Translations under genes and position numbers: made by a program | Source of the DNA: Vibrio hippocampi | Lineage (GTDB): Bacteria; Pseudomonadota; Gammaproteobacteria; Enterobacterales; Vibrionaceae | Assembly (NCBI RefSeq): GCF_921292975.1 | Contig: NZ_CAKLCM010000002.1 | Coordinates: 992,001 to 1,056,000, forward strand | Direction: 5' to 3' | Length of the DNA: 64,000 nucleotides | Shown here: in pieces, positions 34,621 through 43,757 of the stretch | Position numbering within the stretch: the first letter of the stretch is position 1 | Layout of the letters: each line of letters begins with the position of its first letter | Notes under the pieces: model-generated | The model's input: only the letters and a program-made list of their open reading frames with translations | Told to the model about the DNA's origin: nothing | Databases searched by the model: none

Positions 34621-36102
34621 TTAAAGATAACGTGAGCGAAGATGCTGTTGGAAGTATAAAGGATTCAACACTTCCCCTGTTGCTGATTTAACCAATTCAT
34701 CCGTCGTTAGCAAACTACCTTTACTCCAAATATTCTCACTTAACCAATGGAAGATTGGCGTAAGGTCGCCACTGCGAACCGCTTCATCTACATTCACCGT
34801 TTGCTTCATTGCCGCCATAAACTGCGCTGCATACATCGCGCCTAATGTGTAGCTTGGGAAGTAGCCGAAGCTTCCATCTGTCCAATGAATATCTTGCATA
34901 CAACCATCTTTGAAGTTGCCTTGCGTGGAAAGTCCAAGGTATTGCTGCATCTTGATATTCCATAATTCAGGGATGTCTTGATATTCAATGACGCCGTTCA
35001 TCAAATCACGCTCCATTTCATAGCGTAGGATCACGTGTGCAGGGTAGGTGAGTTCGTCTGCATCGACGCGGATAAAGCCCGGTTGAACGCGGGTGTAGAT
35101 CTTTTGCAGGTTTGCGACTTCAAATGTGGCGGCGTTGTTTTCAGTAAACAGTTGCGTCGCAAGTGGTGAAAGTTTATTAATAAACTCGTTGCTACGCCCA
35201 AGTTGCATTTCAAACAGCAGCGACTGAGATTCATGGATGCCCATAGAACGCGCTTCACCCGCAGGCAGCCCTGATAAACCGTTGGGTAGACCTTGCTCAT
35301 AACGCGCGTGTCCGGTTTCATGTACGATGCCCATAAGCGATTGAGTAAAATCCTGCTCATCGTAGCGCGTCGTTATTCGGACATCTGACGGCACGCCACC
35401 GCAGAATGGGTGAGAACTGATATCCAAGCGACCATGGTTGAAATCAAAGCCGAGTAGCTTCATCACTTCAAGACCGAGTTTGTTCTGTTGCTCGATTGAA
35501 TAGCGCTCATTTGGCATCAATACCTTTTCTTGGCTCTGCTTGTCGATGACTTGCTGAGTCAGATCAGGTAACCAACTGGTGAGATCACCAAACAGCTTGT
35601 CTAATTGCTCTGTGGTCGTGCCCGGCTCGTAAATATTGAGCATAGCGTCATAAGGGGTCAGACCGGTTGCGTCGGCACGAATTTGTGCTTCTTGGCGAGA
35701 AAGGTTAACGACCTCGGCAAAGTTGGCGCTAAAGCCATTCCAGTCGTTGTCTCCACGTTGAGTTCGCCAAGCATGTTCACATTTCGAGCCAGCTAATGAT
35801 TTGGCTTTTACCAATTGTTCGGGAACCACGGTCGTTAGTTGCCAAGTGCGGTGCATCTCGCGCAAGCTGGCACTTAGTTCAGAATTCAGTGACTCACTCT
35901 GCGCTTTATCAAACCATTCACCCAGTTGAGGTGCGGTAGAGAGTTGATGAATGTGCAGTGAAAGCTGAGCCATCGCTTGCGAACGTGCCTCGTTACCACC
36001 GGATGGCATCATCGCCGCTGCATCCCAACCGCTAATCGCAGATAGGTGGCCGAAGTTAGAAATAGTTTTATAGTGTTCGACAAGTTTGGTGTAATATTCC
36101 AT
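34621..36102 (-). CDS. M32 carboxypeptidase (Taq family)
   Basis: 493 residues from MEYYTKLVEHYKTISNFGHL at 36102, with AAGGG eight bases upstream; a 25-codon upstream extension does not belong to the family. The zinc motif is HETGH (about residue 260), followed by the distal Glu in GIHESQSLLFE, and the family segments GVPSDVRITTRYDEQDF and RVDADELTYPAHVILRYE are intact. These cytosolic metallo-carboxypeptidases release C-terminal amino acids from peptides other than those ending in proline. Usual length about 500. Monocistronic, convergent with the secreted protease. Confidence 0.94.
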   Translation of the reverse strand: MEYYTKLVEHYKTISNFGHLSAISGWDAAAMMPSGGNEARSQAMAQLSLHIHQLSTAPQLGEWFDKAQSESLNSELSASLREMHRTWQLTTVVPEQLVKAKSLAGSKCEHAWRTQRGDNDWNGFSANFAEVVNLSRQEAQIRADATGLTPYDAMLNIYEPGTTTEQLDKLFGDLTSWLPDLTQQVIDKQSQEKVLMPNERYSIEQQNKLGLEVMKLLGFDFNHGRLDISSHPFCGGVPSDVRITTRYDEQDFTQSLMGIVHETGHARYEQGLPNGLSGLPAGEARSMGIHESQSLLFEMQLGRSNEFINKLSPLATQLFTENNAATFEVANLQKIYTRVQPGFIRVDADELTYPAHVILRYEMERDLMNGVIEYQDIPELWNIKMQQYLGLSTQGNFKDGCMQDIHWTDGSFGYFPSYTLGAMYAAQFMAAMKQTVNVDEAVRSGDLTPIFHWLSENIWSKGSLLTTDELVKSATGEVLNPLYFQQHLRSRYL

Positions 36103-36226
36103 TTCTTTACCCTTGTACATCAATGATCTAGCCAAGTTAACACGTATTGCTGATAGCGAAAAGTATCGGATAATCAATAATGACTATGGCACTCGCAGCG
36201 TGATCAGCAAATGGAGCTTGTAGGAC

Positions 36227-36865
36227 GTGCTAAATATTTTGAATTTTGAAGCATTTATTATTGCTATCACCATACTGACATTAACACCCGGATTGGATAC
36301 TGCACTGGTGTTACGCAATACCAGTCGAGCCGGTTTTTCTGATGGTGCGGTGACCAGTTTCGGTATCTGCCTGGGTTTATTTGTCCATGCCACCTTATCG
36401 GCGCTGGGTGTGTCGTTTATATTAACCCAATCAGCGGAGCTATTTTACCTAGTCAAAGCGGTTGGGGCAGCCTATCTAATTTGGCTTGGGATCGGCAGTT
36501 TACGTGCTGCGACCACACCGCAAGGAATTCGGGTCGATGTTGGCACAAAGCAAGACCTTTCAGTGTTGCGCTCTTTGCGAGAGGGCTTTTTATCTAATGT
36601 GCTTAATCCTAAAACCGCGGTATTCTATTTAGCCTTTTTACCCCAATTTGTTAATCCAGAACATTCACCGTTGATTCAATCGCTTGTGATGGCGGGCATT
36701 CATTTTATTATTGCAATGATCTGGCAATGCGGGCTGTCGGCGATGTTGAACGGTGCTAAGAAGTTGCTCAATAGCAGTGGCTTTATGCGCTGGATGGAAG
36801 GGATTACTGGCGCGGTATTAGTGATTCTGGGGATAAAGCTGCTGTTTGAAAAGGGGGAGTTTTAA
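36227..36865 (+). CDS. LysE-family amino acid exporter
   Basis: 212 residues with six hydrophobic helices. The family signature in the first loop is LTPGLDTALVLRNTSRAGF, followed by GICLGLFVHATLSALG; SNVLNPKTAVFYLAFLPQFV is the second conserved segment. This is the LysE/RhtB fold, which exports amino acids or homoserine-lactone-like molecules. The start is GTG at 36227, preceded by GGAG at 12 bases. The substrate cannot be told from the sequence. Confidence 0.9.
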   Translation: MLNILNFEAFIIAITILTLTPGLDTALVLRNTSRAGFSDGAVTSFGICLGLFVHATLSALGVSFILTQSAELFYLVKAVGAAYLIWLGIGSLRAATTPQGIRVDVGTKQDLSVLRSLREGFLSNVLNPKTAVFYLAFLPQFVNPEHSPLIQSLVMAGIHFIIAMIWQCGLSAMLNGAKKLLNSSGFMRWMEGITGAVLVILGIKLLFEKGEF

Positions 36866-36925
36866 GCTAAGCAGAGCGTCAAAGGCTCCGCCTAACTTAT
36901 AGTCAAGTGACCTCAAGATGCAGAA

Positions 36926-37195
36926 TTAATCGCGAGGTTTATTGCCAACACCATGATTCTCTTTCTGCATTAAGGTGAACTTACCAAACCCCAACTTTTT
37001 GAAGTGATTGTCACGATAGTTACGCACGGCTTTGGTGTCGGATATCGCTTCAATTTGCTGTTCCATTTTCAAAAATTCAGTCAGGTCGATACCTTCAGCT
37101 TCCGCTACCGCCTCGTGAATATTACGGTGCTGTTGATACGAAAACGTCAGTGTTTTCTCTTGGTCTTTATATTGATAAATGATGGTACGAGCCAT
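36926..37195 (-). CDS. DUF2960 protein
   Basis: 89 residues, beginning MARTIIYQYKDQEKTLTFSY, which I recognise as the small DUF2960 family common in Vibrio and related genera. It is a soluble, charged protein with a central helix (IHEAVAEAEGIDLTEFLKME) and a basic C-terminus. No function is known for the family. It lies just downstream of the mobB-moeA fusion on the same strand, but the 39-base gap and lack of functional link leave the operon relation open. Confidence 0.8.
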   Translation of the reverse strand: MARTIIYQYKDQEKTLTFSYQQHRNIHEAVAEAEGIDLTEFLKMEQQIEAISDTKAVRNYRDNHFKKLGFGKFTLMQKENHGVGNKPRD

Positions 37196-37234
37196 AATTT
37201 GTTTACCTAAATCTAATTGAAATATGGACAGGCG

Positions 37235-39007
37235 CTAGATTCTGCCTTGAAGCGGGATAATTGTCACGCTTTCACCGACTTTTACCATATCCACATGAGG
37301 CGCTATTTCGATTAAGCAGTTCGCTTCACTCATCGAACGTAAAATACCAGAGCCTTGTTTACCTGTGGTTTTGACACTCAATTGCCCGCTTTGTGGGTCG
37401 AAGTCGTAGATACCTCGACTAAATTCGGTGCGACCTTGACGAGAACGTAGGGATTCCGACGCTATCGCGGTGACTTTGAGTGGCGTAAACTCTCGGACAC
37501 CTTGCATTTTCTTAATCGCGGGTTCGACAAAATTAATAAATGAAACCATCACCGCCACAGGGTTGCCCGGCAGACCGAAGAACGGCACCTGATCAATATG
37601 TCCAAAGGCCAAAGGGCGACCGGGACGCATATTGATACGCCAAAAATCGACATTACCGCGTTTTTCTAGCACATTTTTAATGAAGTCTGCATCGCCAACG
37701 GAGACGCCTCCAGAGGTAATGATCATATCCGCTTGCTCACTTGCGGTGACGATCGCTTGCTCCATCTCGGATTCATCATCCGCTAAAATGCCCAAATCTA
37801 AGATGTTACAGCCCAACTGGGTTAACATGGATTTTATGGTGTAACGATTGGAGTCGTAGATAGAGTTTGCTTTAAGAGGCGAACCCGGCGCTTGCACTTC
37901 ATCACCAGTAGAGAACACCGCCACCTTAAGTTGTTTAATGACCGATACTTGGTCAATACCCAACGAGGCAATCATACCAAGTTCCGCCGATTTGATAGCG
38001 GTGCCAGCAGTAAACACGGGTTTACCCTGTGCTAAATCTTCACCCGCCTGACGCACATTCTGACCTTGCTTAATGACGGCTTCGCCAAAAGAGACTCGAT
38101 CGGCGGAAGTCACGGCTTGCTCACGCATCACAACCGTATCGCCACCGCTTGGCATCGGCGCGCCAGTCATAATTTGGATCGCTTGACCCGCTTGCAATTC
38201 GCCCTCAAAACCGTAGCCCGCCATTACAGAGCCAACCACTTTAAAATCGCTCGACCCAATATCGTCACCACGAATGGCATAGCCATCCATCGCCGAATTA
38301 GTATATGCAGGCACATTGATTGGCGAGGCTATATCAGTGGCAAGAACACGACCTAAAGCTTGCTCTAGCTCAACCGATTCGCTTTGCTTCAATAAAGGGA
38401 TCGCATCAAGGATCTTTTGTTGTCCCTGAGTCACCGAAAGCAGTGCAGGGGAAAGGGTATCGCAACAGTTGGCAGCCGAGGCTTTACTGTCGGCATCAAG
38501 ATAGTTGATGACTAGAGCTTTAATTGCTGAAAGATCATTAATATCGACCGTAGGCAGCGACGTTTCTGGTTGACTGTCACAGGCAATCGCGATGATGTTG
38601 TTGTCGTTCACATATAACCACGGTTTGCCCACTTGCTGTCGGTTTAACTCTATCTTGGGAAAGGCGATATTCTTGCAGCCCTCAACCAAAATCAGATCTA
38701 AGCCTTGATGATCAAAGCGAGCCAGCAAATGTTCAAACTCGGCTTCCGCCTCGGGTGTCTCGGTCATTAGCGCATGACGATAACGAGAGGCTATCAACAT
38801 CTGGCTCGCACCCGCTTTGCGTAGGCGATAACTGTCTTTGCCCGGTTTATCAACGTCGAAATTATGATGAGCATGTTTTAGCACACCAACACGAAGACCA
38901 GACTCGGTTAATAACGGTAACAGTGCTTCGAGTAAGGTGGTTTTTCCGGTGCCGCTATAAGCGGCGAAACCAAGGATAGGGACGTTATTGATGGTTTTTT
39001 TTATCAT
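37235..39007 (-). CDS. MobB-MoeA fusion (MGD biosynthesis adaptor / molybdopterin molybdotransferase)
   Basis: 590 residues made of two normally separate proteins. Residues 1-170 are MobB: P-loop AAYSGTGKTTLLEALLP near residue 15 and GLRVGVLKHAHHNFDVDKPGKDS. Residues about 190-590 are MoeA: INVPAYTNSAMDGYAIRGDD, GAPMPSGGDTVVMREQ, FSTGDEVQAPGSPLKANSIYDSN, TSGGVSVGDADF, and FFGLPGNPVAV. MoeA inserts molybdate or tungstate into molybdopterin; MobB assists guanylylation by MobA, which is encoded just upstream. The operon mobA, mobB-moeA adjoins tupABC. Confidence 0.93.
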   Translation of the reverse strand: MIKKTINNVPILGFAAYSGTGKTTLLEALLPLLTESGLRVGVLKHAHHNFDVDKPGKDSYRLRKAGASQMLIASRYRHALMTETPEAEAEFEHLLARFDHQGLDLILVEGCKNIAFPKIELNRQQVGKPWLYVNDNNIIAIACDSQPETSLPTVDINDLSAIKALVINYLDADSKASAANCCDTLSPALLSVTQGQQKILDAIPLLKQSESVELEQALGRVLATDIASPINVPAYTNSAMDGYAIRGDDIGSSDFKVVGSVMAGYGFEGELQAGQAIQIMTGAPMPSGGDTVVMREQAVTSADRVSFGEAVIKQGQNVRQAGEDLAQGKPVFTAGTAIKSAELGMIASLGIDQVSVIKQLKVAVFSTGDEVQAPGSPLKANSIYDSNRYTIKSMLTQLGCNILDLGILADDESEMEQAIVTASEQADMIITSGGVSVGDADFIKNVLEKRGNVDFWRINMRPGRPLAFGHIDQVPFFGLPGNPVAVMVSFINFVEPAIKKMQGVREFTPLKVTAIASESLRSRQGRTEFSRGIYDFDPQSGQLSVKTTGKQGSGILRSMSEANCLIEIAPHVDMVKVGESVTIIPLQGRI

Positions 39008-39037
39008 TGGACGCTCAATTATTGTCTTATGCGATTA

Positions 39038-39101
39038 TTGTTTTGTGGAGCTAATGTTTTGTGGAGCTAATGTTTTGTGCAGCTAATGTCTTGTGCAGCG
39101 A
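39038..39101. repeat. Four tandem 16-bp repeats over the mobA stop codon
   Basis: Units of the form ATGTTTTGTGGAGCTA (39038-39053, 39054-39069, 39070-39085, 39086-39101; the first begins TT) run from the mobA-mobB gap into the last codons of mobA. The mobA tail DISCTKH and its TAG stop are encoded by the repeat. Confidence 0.85.
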
Positions 39102-39669
39102 GTTGCTGCAATTCTTCTGGCGTATTTAAATTGATAAAACACGCTGGGTGTTGTGAGAAATCGACATACTCAGTGTGACACTCTTTATAGAGTAAGATAA
39201 TTTTCCGGTCACCGCGCTCAAGAAAAGCTTCTAATGGTGCGAGTGCTCTCTTATGGAACATAGTAAACACAGGCTGATGGAACTGACCATCGTGTGCGAC
39301 GAGAATATCCGCTTCATTTGTCACACTGTCACAAAACCGCTTCACTAAATCATCGCTGATAAAAGGACTGTCACAAGGGACGAAACCGACCCAATCGGTG
39401 TCGGCGGCGGACAAAGCAGCGTGAATGCCACCTAAAGGCCCCGGATAATCAGCAAAGGTATCGGTAATAACAGGGGCATATTGCTGATAACGCTCAAGGT
39501 TGCGATTCGCGTTGATAGACACTCGGTCCACTTGTTTAATAAGGCGAGAAAAGACATGCTCAATCAAGGGTTGCCCACGAAACTCAATCAATCCTTTATC
39601 ATTGCCCCCCATCCGTGAGGCTTGCCCGCCGGCCAAAATTACCCAACTAGTCTGAGTTGGAGACAACAT
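39067..39669 (-). CDS. mobA: Molybdenum cofactor guanylyltransferase MobA
   Basis: 200 residues. The nucleotidyltransferase signature is [20 protein letters not shown] (residues 9-28), followed by [12 protein letters not shown] and [10 protein letters not shown], all typical of MobA. It joins GMP to Mo/W-molybdopterin to form the MGD cofactor that the formate dehydrogenase of this window needs. Its start overlaps the end of tupC by 23 bases, so it is coupled to the tungstate transporter genes. The last seven residues are encoded by a 16-bp tandem repeat. Confidence 0.94.
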   Translation of the reverse strand: MLSPTQTSWVILAGGQASRMGGNDKGLIEFRGQPLIEHVFSRLIKQVDRVSINANRNLERYQQYAPVITDTFADYPGPLGGIHAALSAADTDWVGFVPCDSPFISDDLVKRFCDSVTNEADILVAHDGQFHQPVFTMFHKRALAPLEAFLERGDRKIILLYKECHTEYVDFSQHPACFINLNTPEELQQLAAQDISCTKH

Positions 39670-40369
39670 AGGTACTCTCTCTGTTGTGATTGGTTTTGTC
39701 GATGACTTGTAATAATGGCGATTCTACCAAGGTACACTCTTTTATCCACCACTGTTTGTGGCATAACTTGGTGAGTTCATTGGAATGATGACTGGTCACC
39801 ACGATGCTAGAACCGTGAGCCAATAAGTCTTGCGCCATTGTTACCAGTTTGGCGGTTGATTCTTTATCGAGTGACGCGCTAGGTTCATCCATTAATAAGA
39901 TTGAGGGTTTAAGCACCCAAGCACGTGCCATTGCTACGCGCTGTTTCTCACCGCCGGACAATACCGAAATATGTTCATCCGCGAGGGTTTCTAACCCGAC
40001 CATTCTCAGTGCGTTGATCACTTCTGAACGTTTGAGTTGGGCATCTTTAATCTTGTGCTTCAAACCATAGGCAACGTTGTTGAACACGCTACCATCAAAC
40101 AAGTAAGGAGACTGGTGCAGATAGATCACATCTTTGCGACCCAAGTTGCCCGTTAATCGACCAAGCAAACAGGCGTTCTTGGGTAAGATTTCACCACAAG
40201 TGGGCTTGATAAGACCCGCTAAAATTTTTAATAAGGTGGTTTTGCCAACGCCATTCGCGCCCTTGAGATAGACCGCTTCATTAGGACCAATCGTGAGACT
40301 GGGAATATGAAAAAGCACACGGTCTTTGAACCGCATTGATACCTGTGTTGCATGTAATTGTATTGTCAT
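39647..40369 (-). CDS. tupC: Tungstate ABC transporter, ATP-binding protein TupC
   Basis: 240 residues from [20 protein letters not shown] at 40369; an ORF extension upstream lacks homology. Walker A is [14 protein letters not shown], the signature [17 protein letters not shown], Walker [14 protein letters not shown], and the switch His is in VTSHHSNEL. The gene order permease-ATPase with a TupA-type receptor upstream identifies the tungstate rather than the molybdate (ModABC) system. Only a weak RBS is visible (GGAG 12 bases before ATG). The gap to tupB is 114 bases. Confidence 0.9.
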   Translation of the reverse strand: MTIQLHATQVSMRFKDRVLFHIPSLTIGPNEAVYLKGANGVGKTTLLKILAGLIKPTCGEILPKNACLLGRLTGNLGRKDVIYLHQSPYLFDGSVFNNVAYGLKHKIKDAQLKRSEVINALRMVGLETLADEHISVLSGGEKQRVAMARAWVLKPSILLMDEPSASLDKESTAKLVTMAQDLLAHGSSIVVTSHHSNELTKLCHKQWWIKECTLVESPLLQVIDKTNHNRESTYVVSNSD

Positions 40370-40483
40370 TATTTGCCATGCTCCTACAACTGGGACTTCC
40401 ATTGAACAGCCAATCCCCATTATCACGGTATGTCGACGCTACCATGGGGTTATTATAGTGGTAGATAATTAATTTGAGCCAGA

Positions 40484-41182
40484 TTAGCTCCTTAATACCC
40501 CTCGACCTCGCATCGACGACAGCATAAAGTTCAGAATCAGCGCTAAAATCAGTAACACGATCCCCAGCGCAACACCTTGAGCAAATGCGCCCTTGTGGCT
40601 CTCCATCGCAATCGCGGTTGGGATATTACGGGTTAACCCCATAATGTTGCCGCCCACCATCATTGAACAACCGACCTCGGTAACAATACGAGAGTAGCCG
40701 GCAATAATCGCCGCTAGGATCGGAAAGCGCGCTTCCCATACCAGCGTACCGAGTGTACGCAATCGTGATACGCCAAGGGTGACGGACGTTTCTAATACGC
40801 GGCGATCGGTACTTTGCAGCGCGCCATGCATCATCGAAACCAACACCGGAAAACAGATTATCATTTGCCCGAGAATCATCGCGCGTTGGGTAAATAGCAT
40901 CTGCCAATCCCCCAAAGGACCAGAACGGGATAAAAACATATAAAGCAATAAGCCAATAACCACGGTAGGAACGGCTTGCAAGGTATTAATCACCGAAAGG
41001 AGAAACCATTTGCCAGTGAAATGGCGATAAGCAAGGAAGTAGGAGACAAGAATGGCGGGTAATATCACGATACTGATCGCAGATAGGGAAACCGAAAAAG
41101 AGACGCCAACTATCTTCCAAAGATCTTGGTCAAAGCTAAAAAGGAGGCTTATCGCCTCCATCGTCGTTTGGGTAATATCCAT
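40484..41182 (-). CDS. tupB: Tungstate ABC transporter, permease TupB
   Basis: 232 residues with about five or six membrane helices and a CysW/ModB-like core. The conserved loop MHGALQSTDRRVLETSVTLG contains the EAA-type contact with the ATPase, followed by GYSRIVTEVGCSMMVGGNI, characteristic of TupB. Three bases separate it from tupA. Together with TupA and TupC it imports tungstate. Confidence 0.92.
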   Translation of the reverse strand: MDITQTTMEAISLLFSFDQDLWKIVGVSFSVSLSAISIVILPAILVSYFLAYRHFTGKWFLLSVINTLQAVPTVVIGLLLYMFLSRSGPLGDWQMLFTQRAMILGQMIICFPVLVSMMHGALQSTDRRVLETSVTLGVSRLRTLGTLVWEARFPILAAIIAGYSRIVTEVGCSMMVGGNIMGLTRNIPTAIAMESHKGAFAQGVALGIVLLILALILNFMLSSMRGRGVLRS

Positions 41183-41185
41183 TAA

Positions 41186-42043
41186 TTACTGTGGGTCCGC
41201 ATTAGCAACAAACAGTTGTTCATCCATCTTTTTGTAGTTATTGATCATTGCTTGCCCCTTGTTTGACACTAACCATTGACTCAGCGCTTCCGCCCCTTTG
41301 GTATTCAAGTCAGTATAGCGCTTTGGATTCACAATGATGACTTGATAAGGGTTAAACAGTTGCTTGTCACCCTCAAACACAATTTTAAGTTCTAGCTTGG
41401 CTTGGTAAGCTAACCAAGTGCCGCGGTCCGTCATCGTATAAGCCTGCATCTCAGAAGCCATATTGAGTGTGGGTCCCATACCTTGACCGACAGAACGATA
41501 GCCACCGAATGCCGGCTCAATCTTGTTTTGTGCCCAGAGTTGCAGCTCTTTTTTATGAGTACCTGAATCGTCGCCACGAGAAACAAACACAGAATTAGTG
41601 GTCGCTATGGTAGCAAATGCACTGCCAATAGTGGTCTGCTCTGCTACCTTTGCAGGGTCCGTTTTGGGACCTACGATCACAAAGTCGTTATACATCACCT
41701 TACGAGGCTCAATACCGTAGCCCGCAGCGACAAAAGCCGCTTCTGCTTTTGGTGCGTGTGTCATTACGATATCCACATCACCATTTTCTGCCATTTTTAA
41801 AGACTTACCTGTGCCAGCGGCGATAACATCCACGGTGTAACCGGTCTGTTTAGTAAATTCAGGTAGAAGATAATCAAGCAACCCCGAATGATAAGTGCTG
41901 GTTGTGGTCGCCAATTTGACTCGGCTTTCAACGGGTACATTGTCACTCGCTATGGTGAATGTGCTAACTGAAACCGCCGTGAATAGAAGTGCGCTGTGTG
42001 TGACTATACGTGATAAGCGTGAAAATGAAGTTGTTGTATTCAT
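41186..42043 (-). CDS. tupA: Tungstate-binding periplasmic protein TupA
   Basis: 285 residues from MNTTTSFSRLSRIVTHSALL at 42043. An upstream TTG would add seven residues, but those codons lie in the RBS repeat. A signal peptide of about 30 residues is followed by the mature protein VKLATTTSTYHSGLLDYLLP. The TTTS motif is the oxyanion-binding signature of TupA. Further conserved segments are IAAGTGKSLKMAENGDVDIVMTHAP and SRGDDSGTHKKE. TupA has very high tungstate affinity in characterised systems. First gene of tupABC-mobA-mobB-moeA, divergent from the two-component system. Confidence 0.93.
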   Translation of the reverse strand: MNTTTSFSRLSRIVTHSALLFTAVSVSTFTIASDNVPVESRVKLATTTSTYHSGLLDYLLPEFTKQTGYTVDVIAAGTGKSLKMAENGDVDIVMTHAPKAEAAFVAAGYGIEPRKVMYNDFVIVGPKTDPAKVAEQTTIGSAFATIATTNSVFVSRGDDSGTHKKELQLWAQNKIEPAFGGYRSVGQGMGPTLNMASEMQAYTMTDRGTWLAYQAKLELKIVFEGDKQLFNPYQVIIVNPKRYTDLNTKGAEALSQWLVSNKGQAMINNYKKMDEQLFVANADPQ

Positions 42044-42051
42044 TACTGTGT

Positions 42052-42093
42052 TTTTCCTTAACAAAGTTCCTTAACGAAAGTTCCTTAACGAAA
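42052..42093. repeat. Three tandem 14-bp repeats carrying the tupA ribosome-binding sequence
   Basis: Units TTTTCCTTAACAAA (42052-42065), GTTCCTTAACGAAA (42066-42079) and the same again (42080-42093). On the minus strand each gives TTAAGGAA, so three Shine-Dalgarno-like sequences stand in a row before the tupA ATG; the nearest ends about 11 bases away. Confidence 0.8.
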
Positions 42094-42239
42094 TTTCGAG
42101 ATTCGGTGTTACTCACAACCTGTAGGTAAAAACCCTCAGAGATTATGAGGACAATGCCATAATTTTCATAATAATAAACAAAAATTCCGTCAGAATTTGC
42201 TAAATTTTCACAAACTTAGATTTTAGTGGGTTAGATTGA

Positions 42240-42253
42240 GACAAATTGTCGCA
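42240..42253. promoter_or_regulatory. GACA-N3-TGTC-GCA element in the tupA / response regulator intergenic region
   Basis: GACAAATTGTCGCA matches GACATTTTGTCGCA at 53614-53627 upstream of the formate dehydrogenase poly-ferredoxin gene in 12 of 14 bases. The core GACAAATTGTC is a perfect palindrome. A further CGACAA half-site is at 42270-42275. It is a candidate binding site for the response regulator encoded 68 bases away. Confidence 0.55.
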
Positions 42254-42320
42254 ATAATATTACTTACAACGACAACTCCGTTGCTACACTTGTTTTAAAT
42301 GGGAACAATAACAGTCGGTT

Positions 42321-43757
42321 ATGAGCACTTTACAAACCCCAATATCACCCGTCCAGCAAGCTTCACAATATTCGGCATTCTCGGTCCTTATCGTAGATGA
42401 TGAGCCCGGTATGCGTACCATTCTGACCAAAGCCCTCAATAAATGGTTTGGTAATGTCTCAACCGCCTCGAATATCGAACAGGCTGAACAGTTACGCCAG
42501 CAGCAACACGTTGACTTAATTGTTTTAGATATCAATCTGCCAGGTCGGTTAGGCACTGAATGGGAAGAAGCGTTTAATGACCCAAGCAAAAAATCCGATG
42601 TTATCTTTATGACGGGCTATGCGGATCTGGAACTGGCGATTAGCGCCTTAAAACTTGGCGCTGCCGACTTTATCTTAAAGCCATTTAATCTCGATCAAAT
42701 GCTAAAAGCCGTCAGTCGCTGTATGGATCGCCGCTTATCCGAGCGCATGAATATCGCTTTAGCTCGAGAAGTTCAGCAGAAACATAGCAAGCAGATCATC
42801 GGGCAATGCGAGGCAACCTTACAGATGTTGCAATTGATTCAACAACTCGCACCGTCAAAAGCCAGTGTGTTAATCGAAGGGGAATCGGGTACAGGTAAAG
42901 AGTTAGTCGCCAGAGAGTTACATCAGTTCAGCCAAAGAAAAGGCCCTTTTGTGGCGATCAACTGCGGTGCACTGGCTCCCGAATTGCTGGAAAGTGAACT
43001 GTTTGGTCATACTGCCGGCGCATTTACTGGCGCAAATAAGAGTCGAGAAGGTCTGTTTCGTGTCGCCAGTGGTGGAACACTATTCCTTGATGAAATCGGC
43101 GAGATGCCACTAACGATGCAAACAACCTTGCTTCGAGTTCTTGAGCAGCGCACCGTTCGACCGGTGGGAAGTGAAAAAGAAATCAACGTCGATGTTCGAG
43201 TGCTAGCTGCCACCAACCGCAGCTTAGAGCAAGAAGTCGAGCAGGGCTGTTTCCGCCAAGATCTTTACTATCGTTTAAACGTGGTAAAAATAGATGTTCC
43301 TCCTTTGAGAGAACGCCGCGACGACCTTTCTGACTTGGTTCCCTATTTTACCCGTCAACTCGCGGCAGAAGTGGGGGTCGCTGAACCACAATGGGCACAT
43401 CAAGATATGCTGGCGATGCAAGCTTACTCTTGGCCCGGCAATGTACGTGAATTAAGAAATATGCTGGAACGTTGTATTTTGTTGAAGCGCACCCCGGCAG
43501 ATCTGCTTGACGATAATGGGGATTTTGACACCGAACAAGCTAAACTGACAGCCAGTCGCCAAAACCAAGATAGTGCGTCATGTTTCGGTTATCCCAGTCA
43601 CTGGTCGCTTAAAAAAGTAGAGAAATCTCATATTCAGCAAGTGGTTGAGCATCACGATGGCAATAAGTCCGCAGCATCAAGAGATCTCGGCGTTGCCCGT
43701 AAAACCCTTGAACGCAAGTACAAAGATTGGTTAAACGGTGAAGATTGCGATGAGTAA
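42321..43757 (+). CDS. Sigma-54-dependent response regulator (NtrC family)
   Basis: 478 residues in the standard order. The receiver domain covers residues about 20-140, with phospho-acceptor Asp70 in VLDINLPG and [11 protein letters not shown] at its start. The AAA+ domain covers about 160-390, with Walker A GESGTGKE at 187-194, the sigma-54-contacting GAFTGA loop, and Walker [13 protein letters not shown] Fis-type helix-turn-helix ends the protein ([20 protein letters not shown]). It should activate sigma-54 promoters. It is divergent from tupA and overlaps the histidine kinase gene by eight bases. A sigma-54-type promoter and a shared upstream element near the fdh genes point to formate dehydrogenase as a target. 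Confidence 0.94.
   Translation: MSTLQTPISPVQQASQYSAFSVLIVDDEPGMRTILTKALNKWFGNVSTASNIEQAEQLRQQQHVDLIVLDINLPGRLGTEWEEAFNDPSKKSDVIFMTGYADLELAISALKLGAADFILKPFNLDQMLKAVSRCMDRRLSERMNIALAREVQQKHSKQIIGQCEATLQMLQLIQQLAPSKASVLIEGESGTGKELVARELHQFSQRKGPFVAINCGALAPELLESELFGHTAGAFTGANKSREGLFRVASGGTLFLDEIGEMPLTMQTTLLRVLEQRTVRPVGSEKEINVDVRVLAATNRSLEQEVEQGCFRQDLYYRLNVVKIDVPPLRERRDDLSDLVPYFTRQLAAEVGVAEPQWAHQDMLAMQAYSWPGNVRELRNMLERCILLKRTPADLLDDNGDFDTEQAKLTASRQNQDSASCFGYPSHWSLKKVEKSHIQQVVEHHDGNKSAASRDLGVARKTLERKYKDWLNGEDCDE

Noticed and set aside
42240..42320. Sigma-54 promoter for the response regulator or tupA
   Set aside because: No GG-N10-GC was found on either strand in the intergenic region, so these genes probably use another sigma factor even if the regulator binds there.
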